NCBI RefSeq assembly: GCF_030463565.1
Contig: NC_134654.1
Coordinates: 18,367,702-18,431,701 of the forward strand
Direction of reading: 5' to 3'
DNA from: Pelecanus crispus
Taxonomy: Eukaryota > Chordata > Aves > Pelecaniformes > Pelecanidae
DNA: 64,000 nucleotides
The notes below the pieces were generated by a model that searched no databases, was not told the DNA's origin, and saw only the letters and a program-made list of their open reading frames with translations. Each line of letters opens with the position of its first letter. Position 1 is the first letter of the stretch. This document shows, one piece after another, positions 50,423-64,000 of this stretch. The translations under genes and the position numbers were made by a program.

Positions 50423-51546
50423 TAATGAGTAACCAAAAATGTCAGTTCCAGGAGCGCAACCCACGCGCTCACCTTGCCTAAGACACGAGCAAAAAGGTAG
50501 ATGGGGTTCTTCTTTCAATTAATTAGTGTTTCATTAAACCAACTAAAAGGTATCCCCTTTAAAATGAGACAGTAGACGTTAAAGCCAAGGGGCAGGATTC
50601 TCATTAATGTTGTTTAGATGTTTTCCTTGTGTGTTTTAAAGTTAATAGAGGAGCGTCTTCTGGCAGGTTCCTATGGAAAGGATTGGTTAGGGTGGGGGCG
50701 AAACTGCTTTTCTGCAGAGTGTCTCTGTGTTTGTGGCTTTCTTGAATGAACAAGCAAGAAGGAGAGGATTTCGGGTACCCCTGGAGCTTGTTTTACTTTT
50801 GTGTTAAGCCCAGCTATTAGCAGAGAGGAGAGGATGATTTTTGGCTCAGCTTGCGGTGACAGTATTGAAATGTAGAGTAGGATAGTACTGATGGTCCGAG
50901 TGTTTATGTAAAAGTCTTAACACGTGGAAGTGATGAGCTTCCTTGTGTATCCGCTGGTGTCAGAAACACGCCGGGTTTTTGCAGGCAGCAGAGTGTGGGT
51001 TCTCTGAGAAGAAAGATTTCCTTTCGTGTGGGCTGAAGCTGTCTACAGAATTATATTTTTAGTGTGCGCTTATCCAATTTCCACATGCTGACCCTGTATC
51101 AGAAAGGAAACATTAAAAACGTATCTGAAAAACCTCAGGAACTTTAATCAAGTCTTGACTTTGAAAAATAAACACATGGCTTTGGGGTGGCATCTACTGA
51201 AATTTATGGTGGATATGCAGAAAAGCTCATTTATCAAAGATGCTCTTGAAGCCTTGAGGAGCAGATGGCAGTGGGACAGACCCGCTTCTGGAAACAGTGC
51301 CTGAGCGAGGAGTGCAGACCTAGACAGAGGAGGAGCCACAGGCATTTAGGGCATAGTACAGTCCTTGGTGTAGGGGATTTAATTTTCCAGAGGTTTGGTC
51401 TTGATCTTGTAGCTCTTGCTCATTCAAGGTGCTGCCCTGCAGGCTGTTTGTGTAATCATTATGTTTTAGCATTTGGTACATGAGCTCTCCCATTAATTGC
51501 TGCAGTTTGTTTGTTCTGGTATTTGATGTACTGAATTTCACCATTA

Positions 51547-51560
51547 TTTTTTTTTTTTTT
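51547..51560. repeat. T14 homopolymer
   Basis: A run of T followed by TATTAGCC, within intron 1. No retroposed body is attached. Confidence 0.8.
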
Positions 51561-52521
51561 TATTAGCCCCGTGGAGGCTGAGGTACAGTGAATTCTTTGT
51601 ATGGGATTATTCCTTTGAGACCTAATCTTGCCGGCTTTGCTTGTATGAGTAATCTTTATTAACACACAGAGTCCTGGCGTGATGGCAGAGCTGCGGTGTC
51701 AGCCAGCTGGTAACCAGTTACCAGCCTGTTATAAATACTCATTTAAAAAAATATCTGTCTCTCTCCATGGGTTTGTTGTAATCTTTGATGAGGGTTCAGT
51801 GCCGGGGAAATGGCCAGATGTTTGCCAGGGGTCCTGATTTCTTATCTTTGGCATCAGAGGCTTAGGTTTCACGTGCATTTCTGTTTCCCAGCAGTCAGAC
51901 TAAACAGCATCATTACAAGGTATAAACAGTTGGGTTTGCTTTCAGCGCCCGCAGGAAGCCGTCGCGGGCAGCGAGCACCCTGTCCAAGGGAACAAAAAGC
52001 TCTTGGCTGTTTGCAGTGACACAGACTTGCAAACGGGGAAGAGCCAACCAGCCTTCACGGCTGATGGTTGATGCCGTTGTCACTGGAGCGCGGACGTGGG
52101 CTGTCACAAGGATGCCACACCGGGACCATGGCAGGGTGGCTGTGGGGTCTCGGACACGAGGGGGACCCTGTTTCCTCCTGGAAACAAAAGAACAGCTCCA
52201 GTAAGAGCTGCTTGTTGTACAGTGTGAGGCTGGATAGGAGCTGAGCTGTGGCTGCAGCAGCAGGATGATGCTCCCAAAGCAGCCTGTTAGATGACGGTAC
52301 CTGTAGGGCAGCGGCTGGCGAGGCACAGGCTTGGCACGTGAAAGTCCTGTCACCTACTGGGGTGCCACGCAGTGCATGAAACCAGTCACAAACGCTGTCC
52401 GTTAAATCAAGCGGAATAATCGCTCGCCTCTTATAGCCTGCGCTGTGCCTGGATAAGAAGGTAGCTGTCCTACCAGGAGGCTGATTTTATAAAAAACAAT
52501 TTGAGTGATTTAATTTGGTAA

Positions 52522-52605
52522 GTGTGACACCTCCATGTGTGTGGGTTGAATATCAAGGGGTGTGACACCTCCGTGTGTGCTGGTGTGTGGGTTGAATATC
52601 AAGGG
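52522..52605. repeat. Tandem duplication of a ~38-bp unit
   Basis: GTGTGACACCTCC…GTGGGTTGAATATCAAGG occurs at 52522 and again at 52560. The second copy carries an 8-bp GTGTGCTG-type expansion. The two copies are otherwise almost identical, which suggests a recent duplication. Confidence 0.9.
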
Positions 52606-52879
52606 AAGCTGTGTGCTGAAAGCAGCTTTCTCTGTTTTGGGTTTGCAAGTCCTCCCTTCGTATGGGGACAAAAGGAGGGAGGGGGCAGCCCACAATGCTT
52701 GCATTGACTTCCCAGCACAGAAATCTCCGCTCCAGCCCTGAACAAGGCTATTGAGCTAACAGAGTTCAATAGCAGGTGAGCATGGGTTTTAATAGAGTTC
52801 AACTGCCATCCCCCACCCCGAATACGGCTGTATACAGCCTGGGGAAAACTCCCAAGAATAGGAGCTAAGCCAGTCAAGT

Positions 52880-52921
52880 AAAAAAAAAAATGTCTGGATT
52901 AAAAAAAAAAAAAAAAAAAAA
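52880..52921. repeat. Paired poly-A tracts (A11 and A21)
   Basis: A11 at 52880-52890 and A21 at 52901-52921 are separated by TGTCTGGATT. No retroposed gene was recognised upstream. Confidence 0.9.
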
Positions 52922-54572
52922 TCTGTATTCGTGGGTGATATTGCGAGTCTGGCTGGTTCCCTCTGATCCTTTGTTAGTCTCGCGCTGATTGAGCTGCCTG
53001 TTGGAATGTCATTATACTGTCAGTCACCCCAGGAACATTTATTTCGTATGTTTTAATCTCCCTGCCTCTGTAGCACCGATGCCAATTTCACTAGAGTGAA
53101 GCCAAGCTAATGTCATTAGATTACACCCGATCCAGGGGAAGATGAAAGATGATTCAAAGTTACTCCGTCAGGTTGGGAGTTTAAGTATCGCTCTTCCCCG
53201 ATGCTTCCAGAGCTGGGGAGTTCTGTCTCTTAATTAATGTCCTCTTGGGATTTTTCTCCAAGGCTTTTGTTCCCCCCCAACCCCTTTTTTCTAATCTAGG
53301 CGACTGCTGATGTTTCCGAGTCAAAGGGAACAGAGAACGTCTCAGTTTGCTGAAGAGGTCTGGGATGGAGGAAGAGGAGGTTTGTTTGGGGGGAGGGATG
53401 TGCTTACAGCAGCTGTGAGCAGCTACCTCCCACCTTGTGCTGTTTTCTATCCTCTGTGCCTCAAATCATGGTGAAATCGGAGCCCTGGGGATAGAGGAGT
53501 CAGGCCACTCCTGTAGCAGTGAACGGCCTGGAGGTCCATGGGGTTTTGTGGTCACCGTAACTCAGCAGCACGGTCTGTGAGTGCTTTGTAAGCATGGAAG
53601 TGAGGATGGGAGCGTAGGCATGGGGGGCAGGAGTGAGTGGATGATGCCAGGGGAGACTTCGGGGGAGCGACTACAATTCATGAAAGGTGGAGCAGGACCA
53701 GACAGCCATCAGAAGGAAAGACCTTGTTGCAAAACCTGCTGCAGGAGGGAGATGCTGTAGCAGTAGTTGCCTTAAAGTGATCTTCTCCCCCCCCTTTCTT
53801 CAGCCACCCTTGCAGCCTCTACAAGAAACACCGGGTCTTTGACTGTGTTCAGGGTGTGCCCAGCCCAGAACATGGGTTGTGCTATGGGACATTGAGTTTG
53901 AGCCTGTTTGTGTTTTCTGCTCCCTGCTGTGTGCACACCTGCTTGTAGGATGGTCTGGTTTAGCAGCACCTGCTCCTTGTCCTGGGAACATCTTGTCTCC
54001 CAGACACATCTGAATTACTAATAGCATCAAGCACAGCCTGCATCAGTGTCTCTGGAAATTGCAGCCTTGGACAACCACATGCTGAAGAGGATCAAGGTCC
54101 TTGTTTATTTATTAGTTGTGTAATCAGATACCTCCCCATACTGAGCTCATGCTTCCGGATGCTGTATAAAAAGGGAATAAAAGAAGGCCTTGGCCGCAAA
54201 GCACAGGTAATTCACTGTAAACAACAGGTGAAGACAGGTTGACACAAGTGCAAAGATGGTGGAGAGTGTGTTGGTTGGTTGGGCAGCGTGGGCCTCCGGG
54301 CCAAGGAATCACTGGAGATGGAGGTGATGTGAGTTTATGGGTTGTTGAAGGGACCTCTTCTTGCTGAGGAAGAGAAGGAGCTTATTGGAAATGCTCATGA
54401 GATCAGGGCTGGAGTCACTGAGTCTGTTATAAAAAGACAGTAACTGGTTCTGGTGCTCATGTGCTTTGCCACTGCCTTTGTATGTGATCTGGACTCGAAT
54501 ACTCCAAGGCATTTTGGTAAAGATTTCAAATAGTTTGAAGGTTGGCACCCTACTGCCGGGGAGATGTCTTGG

Positions 54573-54604
54573 TGTGCTTCAGTTTGCCCATCTGTAAAGT
54601 GGGA
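54573..54604 (+). mobile_element. MIR-like ancient SINE fragment
   Basis: TGTGCTTCAGTTTGCCCATC followed by TGTAAAGTGGGA resembles the MIR core 'tgcctcagtttcctcatctgtaaaatggg', by recall. It is on the plus strand within intron 1. Only about 30 bp are recognisable. Confidence 0.5.
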
Positions 54605-56947
54605 GGGAAGTCACTGCCCTGTGCTGCAGGGGTGGGATTGCAGGGTTGTGACTCTGCGGCACCTCTCTCCAGCACAGAGATGAGGAGTCTGAGCTTGTTG
54701 GTCTATGCTGTGGGTTAAGTAACACCCAAAGCAGGCGAACCCCACCAGAACTGCTGGCAGAGGTCCAGCAGCCTTGGCACAGCCTCAGCTTGCTGTCCTC
54801 CCGTGGCGAGGTGGAGTGCCATCTAGTGTGCACACCCGATGGACAGCACCATCCAGACATGGCACTGTCCAGACACGCACCCCTAGCAAGATCTAACTGC
54901 AAAAAGCTGGGCTCTTTTCCCCCTTACTCATTATATAAACCCCAAAGGGTTATTATTTTTGGTGGGTCTTTTAAGCATTTTGCAGCTATGCATATCTCTT
55001 CTGTTTTCTGTTAATGGAGAAGTTGAAATCCAGGGTTCATGTCTATTCCTGATGAAGGGATGAGCTCCTGAGTTGGCGTATAAGGAGATGGCAACCCCAT
55101 TCCCTTTAGAAAGCATCAAAATAAGTACTTTGGATTTTACTGGATTCTTCTCTCAGCAGATCCTGTGGTCTGCATGGGGATATACCAGGTTCAGAAGTCA
55201 ATAGACCCTGTCCTTCTCAGTATTGCTTCACACCCCGCTCCCCGGGGTGCAGGTGGCTGGAGGGGATTAGCACCTTCCTCGTCCACCCCATGGCTCTGCC
55301 TGGGCCTGTGGTTCTTGGAAACCAGGGCTCCCCTGGCCCTGCCTGCTGGTGCTGAGCAATCTTGAAAATATGGCCTCAACTGTCCAAGATTTTGTCAGTT
55401 AAATTCATAGAGACAGGTCTCATGAAACACAGTGCAAAGCTCCAGCTGCCTGGGGCGAGAGCCCATTTATGGCAAAAATTGTGATACTCTTTAAAGAAGG
55501 AGCAGGTTCACCCTGCTTAAACCACTAGCCTCCTTTAAGGTTGGATTTTGCGAATACCCGCCTATGCACATATGCCATCGGCTCTGCTGCCTTCGGGGGG
55601 GCTCCTGGGAGTAATTATGTTGAGTCTGGGGTCTGGGACCATGTTCGCCATCACCACGAATATGTCTGCTCACCGCAGCTGAGCTAGGATTTCACCCTGA
55701 CCTTTTGAAGTCTATAACAAGAGCAGTTAGGTCTGGGGAGGGGAAGAGAGCTGGTGCCTTAAAGAGTTCAGAGCAAACAACAAGTGATCAGAAAACCTGA
55801 GAATAACCCCCCATGAGCCCCCTCCCTTACATAGGCATTACAACTCCTGAGCTGCTAATTATGCTTTTCCCCTGGAGAATATCAAGGTAACCCAAACTCC
55901 TTTTGCAGGGAAATAGCAGAGGGGGGGAGCAGGGGCGGTTGTTGTGGCCATAAATCTTTGCAGATTCTCATTATGTGCAGGTATTATGGAAGGGAAGTGG
56001 ATTGGGTTGCAGTTAAAGTTGCCTTGCCGGGGTTGAATACTGGGGTCTTACCCCATTAGAGACCCCTGTGTGGGTCAGTGGGGCTGTTCGTGCAAGGTCT
56101 GTAGGACTGGGACCATCCCAGGGACTGTGACAGTGGCCGGTGTCTCTGCCCATCTCCTGCATAATCCACCTCCTGGGAAATTCAGTTTTTCATGGTTTGG
56201 AGTTAAACATGTTAACCTCCAAACTGCGCCCTCCTGAGCCCTTGTGACTCCCTGGGGGGTACGTGAGCAGGACAGTGCCCGCAGTGAGAATATAAATAGA
56301 GTTGCTCGAGGAAGTGAATTATTCTTGGCATTTCTTTCATCGAACGATGTGATTCTGCAGGAGGAAATCTTTCAGCAAAAGAAATCGCCAGTTCCCTTCA
56401 TGCATGGCAAGACCATCCTTCTTGCTTCCTGGAAGTGAGGAGATTCATAATGTGCTCTTTCTGCTGCAACGCCATCTGTTGCAGAGATACAGGGATCCCT
56501 GCTCAAACTCCCACAAGCTCGAGGCTGTTGCTGAGTATGTCTCTGGTGGGAGACAGAGGACAAACTGCCCATCGCTGCCCTGGGGGAGCTTTGGAAACCT
56601 CGTGTGGTTTTCCCCACTGTTGAACAGCTGTGCCCAAGTGTCATGTAAGAAAATCCTACCTGGAGAACTCCAGGCATCTGGACACCTTCCTTGTGCAAAG
56701 CTGTGCAGATCGTGGATGCCAGCACGGCAGCTTCAGCGGGATCCTGCCTAGCTCCCAGCTGTGATCAGGAGATGGAGCAGCCTCCCCTGCCCTGGCTGCA
56801 TCACTCGGCTCCAGTTACCAAGCACAGCCGGTGGCTGGAAACTGGGATGTGGACAGTGGGATCAGGTCTGACCACAACCACCCTTCCCACGCTTTCCCCT
56901 CATGAGAGATGTTCAGGTTCAAGCGCAATGTTGTGATGGGAAGCTGG

Positions 56948-56972
56948 CTATTTATTTATTTATTTTTATATA
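56948..56972. repeat. (TTTA)n microsatellite
   Basis: About four TTTA/TATT units run into TTTTATATATC, within intron 1. Confidence 0.8.
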
Positions 56973-59900
56973 TCTCTAGTGGGACCTTTTTTTGCTGAAA
57001 ATTTCAAAAAGCCAGGCTGCTTTGTTCTGACATTGCCCATTGGAAAAGGGCTCTCTCCTGCAGCCTGTGCTCTCTGGGGAAGCCTTTTATGGGAAAATAT
57101 CAAATCCAATTGTTTTGACTTCAGTGTTTATGTGATGGTTTGTGTGTGTATGCTCATGTGTGCATCTTCAGGCTCTCAAGTGTTGTGTTTTGTCATTAAC
57201 ATTTCGTTTCTGTTTTCATGGTATTGTATCACAATGTTGAGTGCCATATACCAGCATCTTTTGACATTATTTAAACACTTTTGCACTGTCTGAATTGGAC
57301 TGTTTGGGAAGCCCTTTTTGGGGAGAAATTCCCAAGCATTGGCATGTTTCAGCTCTGAGTAAAACAAGTGAGGAAACATCTGGATTTCCAACCTGGGGGA
57401 AGCTTTGTGTCCTGACCCTGCCGGCACAGGGTTAGCAAGTGAAAGGCCATGGAATAGCCTGGGAGAATTGGTGTGCAGAGAGCCCAAGGAGGTGACCTGG
57501 CTTCGCTGAGACCCCCAAAAACACGGTCCAGGATCAGTGTCCCCATGGTGCTGACGTGCTCTGAGCCCCTGTAACATGCCAGCTGGAGATGCCGCTTTCC
57601 CCATTTTGCACTGGACTTTGTTGGCTCCAGAGTCCTTCCCCCAGCTGGAAGTTTGCTCCTTAAATCCCTTCGGTCTCACACATTGCTGGACCCCAGGTTG
57701 GGCCTTGCAGAGTTTTGCTTTAAGCCTCAATAAAAAGGTGTTTGGGAGGAGCCCAGGTCACCTGCTGCAGCAAGGCATAGCTTTCCCCTGCTCCTGCTGG
57801 TCCCCAGGCCTGGATCGGGGGAGCACTGGGTTACCCTGGGTGCAATTAATATTGTGCCATTAACATGCTGTGATTTGCATAGGTAAAACTGGTAACAGCA
57901 GAAAGAGGCTGCATGATGTGCCAAAGCCAGAAGGGAGGGAGATCTTCCTCCTCTGAGCCACAAGCACTGGGTCAGTGGCCTCAGCTGTGGCGTTTCTTGC
58001 TTTCCAAAACCATGCTGTTAGGAGGCACTGGCAGAGCTGTGGCACGGCCATCCTGCCTGGGTCTGGCAGCCAGTCCCTGGGTTAGTTCAGTGCCATGGTC
58101 ATCAGCAGCATTGGTGAGATGGAGGACACTCCATGCTACCAGCAGGGAAACGGGCAGCAAAGCACTCAGAGCCTCTGGCAGAGGGAGGCTTAGCACATGG
58201 GACCTCTTGACATCTAGCTCTATGCTGCTGTTGATCTCCTCTAACCGTGGTAGGAAGGGAGGCTGTCTGGTACAGGCCCTGGCAATGGGTGTTCTGTATG
58301 TGCTGAGCTTCCCTTGGCATCAGCTGCACCCCACTGGTGCTGTTCTGCTCCTCAACCTGCTCCTCCTCATCCTGAAGGTCACAGAAAGTTCCCCTGACTC
58401 CTCTTACAAGGGTTGAGGGTGCTAATCCCCACATCCGGGCTAACTTCCAGCTCAGGTAATTCTAGTCTCTGCCCCTAAAAATTAACTGGCTCCAGTCATC
58501 TTTGTTCTCAGTGCACAGAATTGCTGGGCACCATGCTGCTGGCAGAGACCACGGGGCTCGGGGTGGTTGGCTTTTGATGGCTGGGAAGTGATCTTTGTTC
58601 TGGTCTGCAAGATGATCTGTTTTTTTCCTCTGTGCAAAAGCTGCGTGTCACGGCAAGGGATACAGCTAATGTTGTGCAATATTCCGGCCCTCTTGCACTG
58701 TGTGAACGTTAATATTTGCCTATAAATGTTTGCCTGGTATATATCAGTCTTGTACCTGTGTGACAATGGTTGGTAGCTCCTTCATCATGTCTAAAGAAGG
58801 AAAAAACCAAAAGCCAAATCTCACTGTGTGCAGCAAGCAGAGCACAGGTAGTGACATGCAGAGCTGGGTGAGAAGAGCAGGGTTTGGGGTTGACAGCTGG
58901 TTCAGCTGCCTCATGTGCAGGGCTTGGTGAGACCCAGTTTGTGCATGTTGGTTCCACCAACGTCTGGCTGCCCTGTGTGTCCTGTCCCAACCAGCTTCCC
59001 CAGCAGGGCAGGGCCACGCGGAGGAAGAGGAGGAGGAAGATGCTGAGCATAGGTGTGTGTGCACACGGGTGCACTGGTTCCTCAGTGCTCACTCTTCCCC
59101 AGGCCAGCTGCATTAGGGGCAGCGGGGGCAGTGACCAGCTTTCCCTGCAGCCTTAGCTCATGGAGGGTTTACTGGGTTTCTTGCTCTGCCGAAGTGTTAG
59201 AGATGACAACTTTACTGTGTGCTGGGAAAGTCTTTTCCACCTGCTTCTGGGCTGGGGGCCATCGCTCCTCCAGCTCCCCTGCTGTCCCAGGGTTGGCTGC
59301 ATCTGCAAGTCCGCTTAGTTGCATCTTGATCTCCTTGGGTGCTCACTGTCCATCTTACATTTCCTCTTCCCCTGCACTCATGTGCTGTATTATTGTGTAG
59401 CCGTGAGCTGTGAAACTCTCCCAGGAAGGGAGCTCTTGAGCTCTGCTAAAGACTCTCCCTGCAGCCTGGGTCCAGAAGCTGCTGAGAGGGAGATTTCGTG
59501 AGGCGGGGCTGAGAAAGCAGTGGCTGTCCCTCTCATGTCTCTATCCGTACTATCAGCAACAGGTTGGAAAGAAGCAGAAATAGGGACTTTTTCAAACAGT
59601 GTGAGACTAAATTGCAAACCTGGCTGCCACGGGAGGTTTTTGGCTAAAAGACTCTAAAAGGACTCCAGAACTGCTTAGCAAAGAAAGATGCATCAGAAGC
59701 TGTTAAGCATGAGAGACCAGAAGCAAAGTCCAGCTGAGGGAGTCCCCGAGCCTTGGCTGGGGACCCAGGAGTTTTTTCCTGCTGCTGGCACAGGAATTAG
59801 CTCATGGGTCAGGGGGACCCCAGGGTGGCCAAGGGAGGCTCATCTTCCCATAACTGTTATCAGAGGAAAATATGATCAGTGTTATTTGGTTAGAAATTAA

Positions 59901-61089
59901 CTTTCTGGAAGGAAATTAATTTTTCAGTTGGCATCAAATAGCCAGTGGTTGATACTGAAGAAGGGAGCGTTGTACTTTGCACCCATGGTCTGGGCAATTT
60001 CTCTATAAATGACCATTGAACGCCCGCACCCCATCAGCTCTTGTGCTGAAGAGCCTGGATGTGTGTGTAACTGTATTAGTTCATACCAGATGCAAAGAAA
60101 AAAAAGAAAGATATCTCTTATCACTTACAGGCTAGTGAGAGCTGGGTAAGCACGACTGAACTTTCTGAAGCATCCCTTCAGATTTATGTGCTTCTAAGGT
60201 ATCCGAGGCTGTTCCCTCTGTGCAGGAGCAGCAGGCAGGGGCTGGCAGTGACCTGGCCCCATGGGCTGAGCTGCTGCAGTCCTGCCGGGACCAATGTTTG
60301 CTTTGCAAACATTTGGAGTGGTTTAAGGTCCGACTGCCGCCCTGGCTCTTCATTTCTGCCCGTTCGCTGGAGGATTTTGCTGCCTGGATGGAGGGCATGA
60401 GCCCTGCTCCTTTGCCCTGTGCAAACCTGCCTGGGTTTAAAGGGCTGCTGGAGGTTTCTGAGCAAGCACAAAAAAACCAGCCCATCCATGGGTTTGGATG
60501 GCTGGAAGGCGATATGTGCCCCAGGAGAGGTGCAGCAGGGACGGTTGCATCACCTGGTCCTGCTTCCTGCAGCTGGGGGTCATGGAGCAAAGGAGAAAGC
60601 GTTGTCCTGGGGAGCAGGCGACAGGCAGGCTGGAGGGGAGGGGAGAGCGCAGAGCTGTGTGCTGGAGCTGCTAGAACAATAACTTTCTGCCAGCACTCGT
60701 CTTTCCAAGGAGACCAGCAATGCCAGCTTGCCAGGAGCAAACTCTTTGTTTCGTAGCAAAGAGGTGAAGGTATGAAAGCCTGGACATTTAAATGTCTTGC
60801 ACCAAACACCAAGGACTTTCTAGTCCAGCTGCTGCTGCTCCTTGTTTGAGCTGGGGTGGCCAGTTCCCACCACTGTTTCCAAGTGTAGCAGGGTCTGGCT
60901 CAGGCTTGACCCTCCTTAGGGCAGGAGGTGGGATTTTGTTGTGCACCCACAGTGATTGGAGAGCTGAGCTCCTGGGGATGGCATGGGCATTGCCACCGCA
61001 CAGATGGTGTGTGTTGCATGTCTCCTTGTGTTGTGTCCAGGGCAGCGAAGAGGCTTTGGGACACGTTCAGCCTGGCTGGGTGGTGGTGA

Positions 61090-61140
61090 GCAAGGGCCTG
61101 TTCTGTCCCATACCTCAGTTTCCCCATCTGTGAAATGGCA
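61090..61140 (+). mobile_element. MIR-like ancient SINE fragment
   Basis: GAGCAAGGGCCTGTTCTGTC followed by CCTCAGTTTCCCCATCTG and TGAAATGG aligns by eye with the MIR core 'gggcaagtca…cctcagtttcctcatctgtaaaatgg'. It is on the plus strand and is the best preserved of the three MIR-like pieces here. Confidence 0.55.
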
Positions 61141-64000
61141 TTATGCTGATGAGCTCACTCACAAAATACTAAGGTCATTGCTAAAGGTGCACCTAGGGGG
61201 GGCTGGGACTTGGCTTTCCTGAAGTTGGAGAGCACCAGGATCTGTCTGTCCCTCCAGCATCAGCCTCTCCAGGTTGTGTTTGGTCTGACCACAGGCAGAT
61301 GCAGAGGGCCGGATGCACAGTCGCTTCGGGATTAAATGTTGTTTCCGCATACACGGGGATGTGATACCTGCTCAGCCCAGCACAGCAGCCAGGCTCAGGG
61401 CAGAGGCGCTTAGCCACCAGAGCTGCCTTCTGTAACCAGTTGTGCTGCCGCTCCGCTTGCTTGCTCCTGGCTCTGCCACCCTCCCTTCCAGCAGTAGTAA
61501 ATCCTCTGGAAGAGCCTCAGAAAGAAAGAATTCAGTAGGACGCACGAGCGGTTAGCCTGGGAGCCTCTGAAGGGGCCGAGACAAGGGGAAGGACTTCACG
61601 GCCTGACCCAGATGCAGTGCACAGTATTTAATTGAGTTTGACCAGCTCCAGTGCCAGGGGTCAGGGTCAGCCCCGGCGGCAAAGTCCACGGACATGCCGG
61701 AGCCACTTCGTTTGGCACTTGGACAGGTTGAGCTCTGCCCTGCCTGTGCAGGGGGTCACAGCCCTCTGTCACATCGTGGGGACCCACTGCCTCTGCGGCA
61801 CGATGTGGCCGGGTCAGTGAGCCAAGCTGTGAGCTGCGGGTTTTCAAGGGGGCTGCGCCTTGGAGTTTTACAGGCTTCGTCTGCTCGTTGCTTCCTAATT
61901 GCAATTGAGTTGTTTGGCCAAGTGACAGCGAACTGCCGGGTCGCAGCTGATGCCTGGATGTGTCCCCATTTCTGACACTCCCATCCCTGCAGCCTGGGTA
62001 TTCAAGGGGTGTTACGACAGTAAAATCCAGCATTCATTGTCCTCCTTTCCAGCCTGCCCCAAAACAGAGGTGGAAGGAAGAAGTCGGTGCTTCCCCATCA
62101 CTGCCTGCCTCTGCTGGGTGGTGCAGTGGGGCAGCAGCTCACCTCCCCGGCCACTGGAGCCAGGCACCAGCGTCGCAGGCAATTTCCTGCAGCAGCTAAG
62201 AGGAGAAGCCATGGGCTTGATTTATCCATCAGGACCCACCAGCCTTCCCAGGCCAGATGTAAAATCTCTGGTTTCCTAGTGTACCTCTGGATTCTTTGGT
62301 ACATGAGAAACATGCTATTGCAGCACTGGATTTTTAAATTATTATTTATTTTTGGACAGTATAAGCATCTCCCCAGCACATGCTTCTGCTGCTTTCTTGG
62401 CTCTCGCCCCAGAGCAATGCCCCCAGTCCCGCTCTCACTCGGAAGCTGCCTGGGCTGGGTCACAGCATAGCCCTGGGAAGGTAGATGGGAAAGACATCAG
62501 GGGCGGTGATTGCAGAGACAAGGAAGGAATTTGGGTGTGTTTCCTCTGGAGTAAATCTGGCTTAAAATTATGAGCAGCTCTGGATTTTATTAAAGCCCTG
62601 AAAGCAGCGCTTGGCTTGGGCCAAATCCAGCAGCATTGTAAAAGCTGGTATAAGCCCACATCCAGATGAAGGAGCCCAAGCCTGGGTGACCTGCAGAGCC
62701 ATGCTCAACCCTGGCTGCTTCCAGGGGCTTTTTTGGCCATCACTCTGCTGGGGACATCCAGGGGTAAGTGGGGTGGAGGAGTCTGGACCCCGACTGGAGC
62801 CCACTGGGTGTTTCAGCATGAATGGGGCATGCATCCTTCTTTTCCCCTCCATCCCTGGGAGCTTCTGCTGAATAGCCCATAGTCAGCCGAGGATAGGTGC
62901 CCTGGTGGCTCTGCCCTTTGCTGATGGTCGCCTTTGTGGTCACCTTGGTTGCTGGGAGCCAGATCTTCCTGGAGCCTCCCCTTTTCCTTACACATCCCCA
63001 GTATAAAGCCAGATTTATCAGACCAGTGAGTTTTGCACCGACAGCTGAGCCTGCTCTCGTGGGAGTCTGTCTGTATGGGCTGTGCTCTTGCCTGCCTGTG
63101 ACTGCTGGGGTTGCCTGGCATGCCTGGATCCGGGGGCAGCTCTGCCCAATGTGAGGAATGCATTTAGGAATTGTTTGACCCCCTTGGCTTCCCAAAGAAG
63201 CATCAGCAAAGGGGTCCAGAGGAAGCTCTGCCCTGGCTGATCTCCTAAGACAGGCATTAAATGCATGGCATACCCTAGGAAAGGGCTTGGAAGGAAAGTG
63301 CACCGTGCACTGAAAGCCATCCCATCCTAGCGGTGTCCTCAGGAAGGGGGCACTTACTGCACCCCCATACTTAGGAGTGGAGCCCTGAGATGGTCCCGCT
63401 CCTGCCCTGACAAACCTTTCTCAGCCCACTCCAAGCCCTCAGGTCCCTAGAGCCATAAAACAGATTCCAACAGGATCCTGGGGATGAGGAGAAGGGAGAG
63501 ACCGAGGCATTTTCCCTCCCTCCTCTCCCTGCAGGCACCCCCAGCAGACCAGCGGTGGGCAGAGCCGCAGCCAAGAGGCACATCCCTTGCTGGGAGCTGC
63601 GGGCCATGGGGCTCCCAAGGGGAAAAGAATCAGGAGGGGGCTTTAAGGAGTGATTAACGGCCTCAGCCGTGGCAGGGCCATGGGTCAAAGAGGCCCAGTT
63701 ATTTCCCAGTGATATTCCTGCTGGAGGGGGTGGTAAGCTGACATGGCAGATACAGGTCCACCTGACCCCTCAGCTTTGGAGCAAAGCGAGGGCAGGGACA
63801 ATGGGGACACCCCCTGAGCCCTGTTCATGCTCTCCACAGAAGGACGTTCAAACACAAGGCCGTGGGTCGCCCCGACATTGCTGACTCAGGCATGGTCCCC
63901 CCCTCAGCACAGATTTCCAGGAATGCCGTCCTTAACGTCTCCCGCTAGGCAAATCATAGCCATCATATGTTTAGAGGAAAAATTGGATTTGCCTTGTAAT

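Overview
This is vertebrate, almost certainly avian, nuclear DNA. Three things point to birds: two long CR1-type LINE copies plus a short CR1 tail, all ending in the CR1-specific ATTCTATGATTCT-type 3' end; a solo LTR of a family I recognise as common in bird genomes; and a first exon that reads as heparan sulfate 3-O-sulfotransferase 3A1 (HS3ST3A1). There are no operons, bacterial genes, CRISPR arrays or tRNAs. Nearly all of the small open frames in the window are chance frames.

Layout. 1-3657: unique non-coding DNA. 3658-5907: CR1 copy A, minus strand, 5' truncated, ORF2 broken. 5908-26674: about 21 kb of mostly unique non-coding DNA with a 90-bp CR1 tail at 8016-8106 and several homopolymer tracts. 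26675-29180: CR1 copy B, plus strand, inverted relative to A and very similar to it. 29181-48000: non-coding DNA holding a MIR-like fragment, a G23 tract, a 569-bp solo LTR on the minus strand (31138-31706) with a CRE site beside a TATA box, a 21-bp minisatellite, a short near-perfect hairpin, a strong G-quadruplex motif and relics of old palindromic repeats. 47980-50130: a CpG island that contains a ten-unit GC-rich minisatellite, an inverted CCAAT box with GC boxes, a leader with three upstream ATGs, and HS3ST3A1 coding exon 1 (48977-49554). 49555-64000: intron 1, which continues past the window. The sulfotransferase exon 2 is not present here.

Only one functional protein gene can be supported, HS3ST3A1 on the plus strand. 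Exon 1 encodes the cytosolic tail, the signal-anchor, the low-complexity stem and the start of the sulfotransferase fold (PAPS loop and the EPHFFD catalytic segment). The 48 kb upstream looks like a gene-poor regulatory interval. From memory of the human locus (17p12), the 5' side of HS3ST3A1 is a long gap before COX10, which fits.

The main points for a second look are: a strong-context uORF that overlaps the HS3ST3A1 start codon; two near-identical CR1 copies in inverted orientation that share the same one-base frameshift and the same altered RT motif; the promoter-proximal minisatellite with two alternating unit lengths; and the solo LTR with an intact CRE-TATA core. No protein-coding novel system was found, and I do not claim one.
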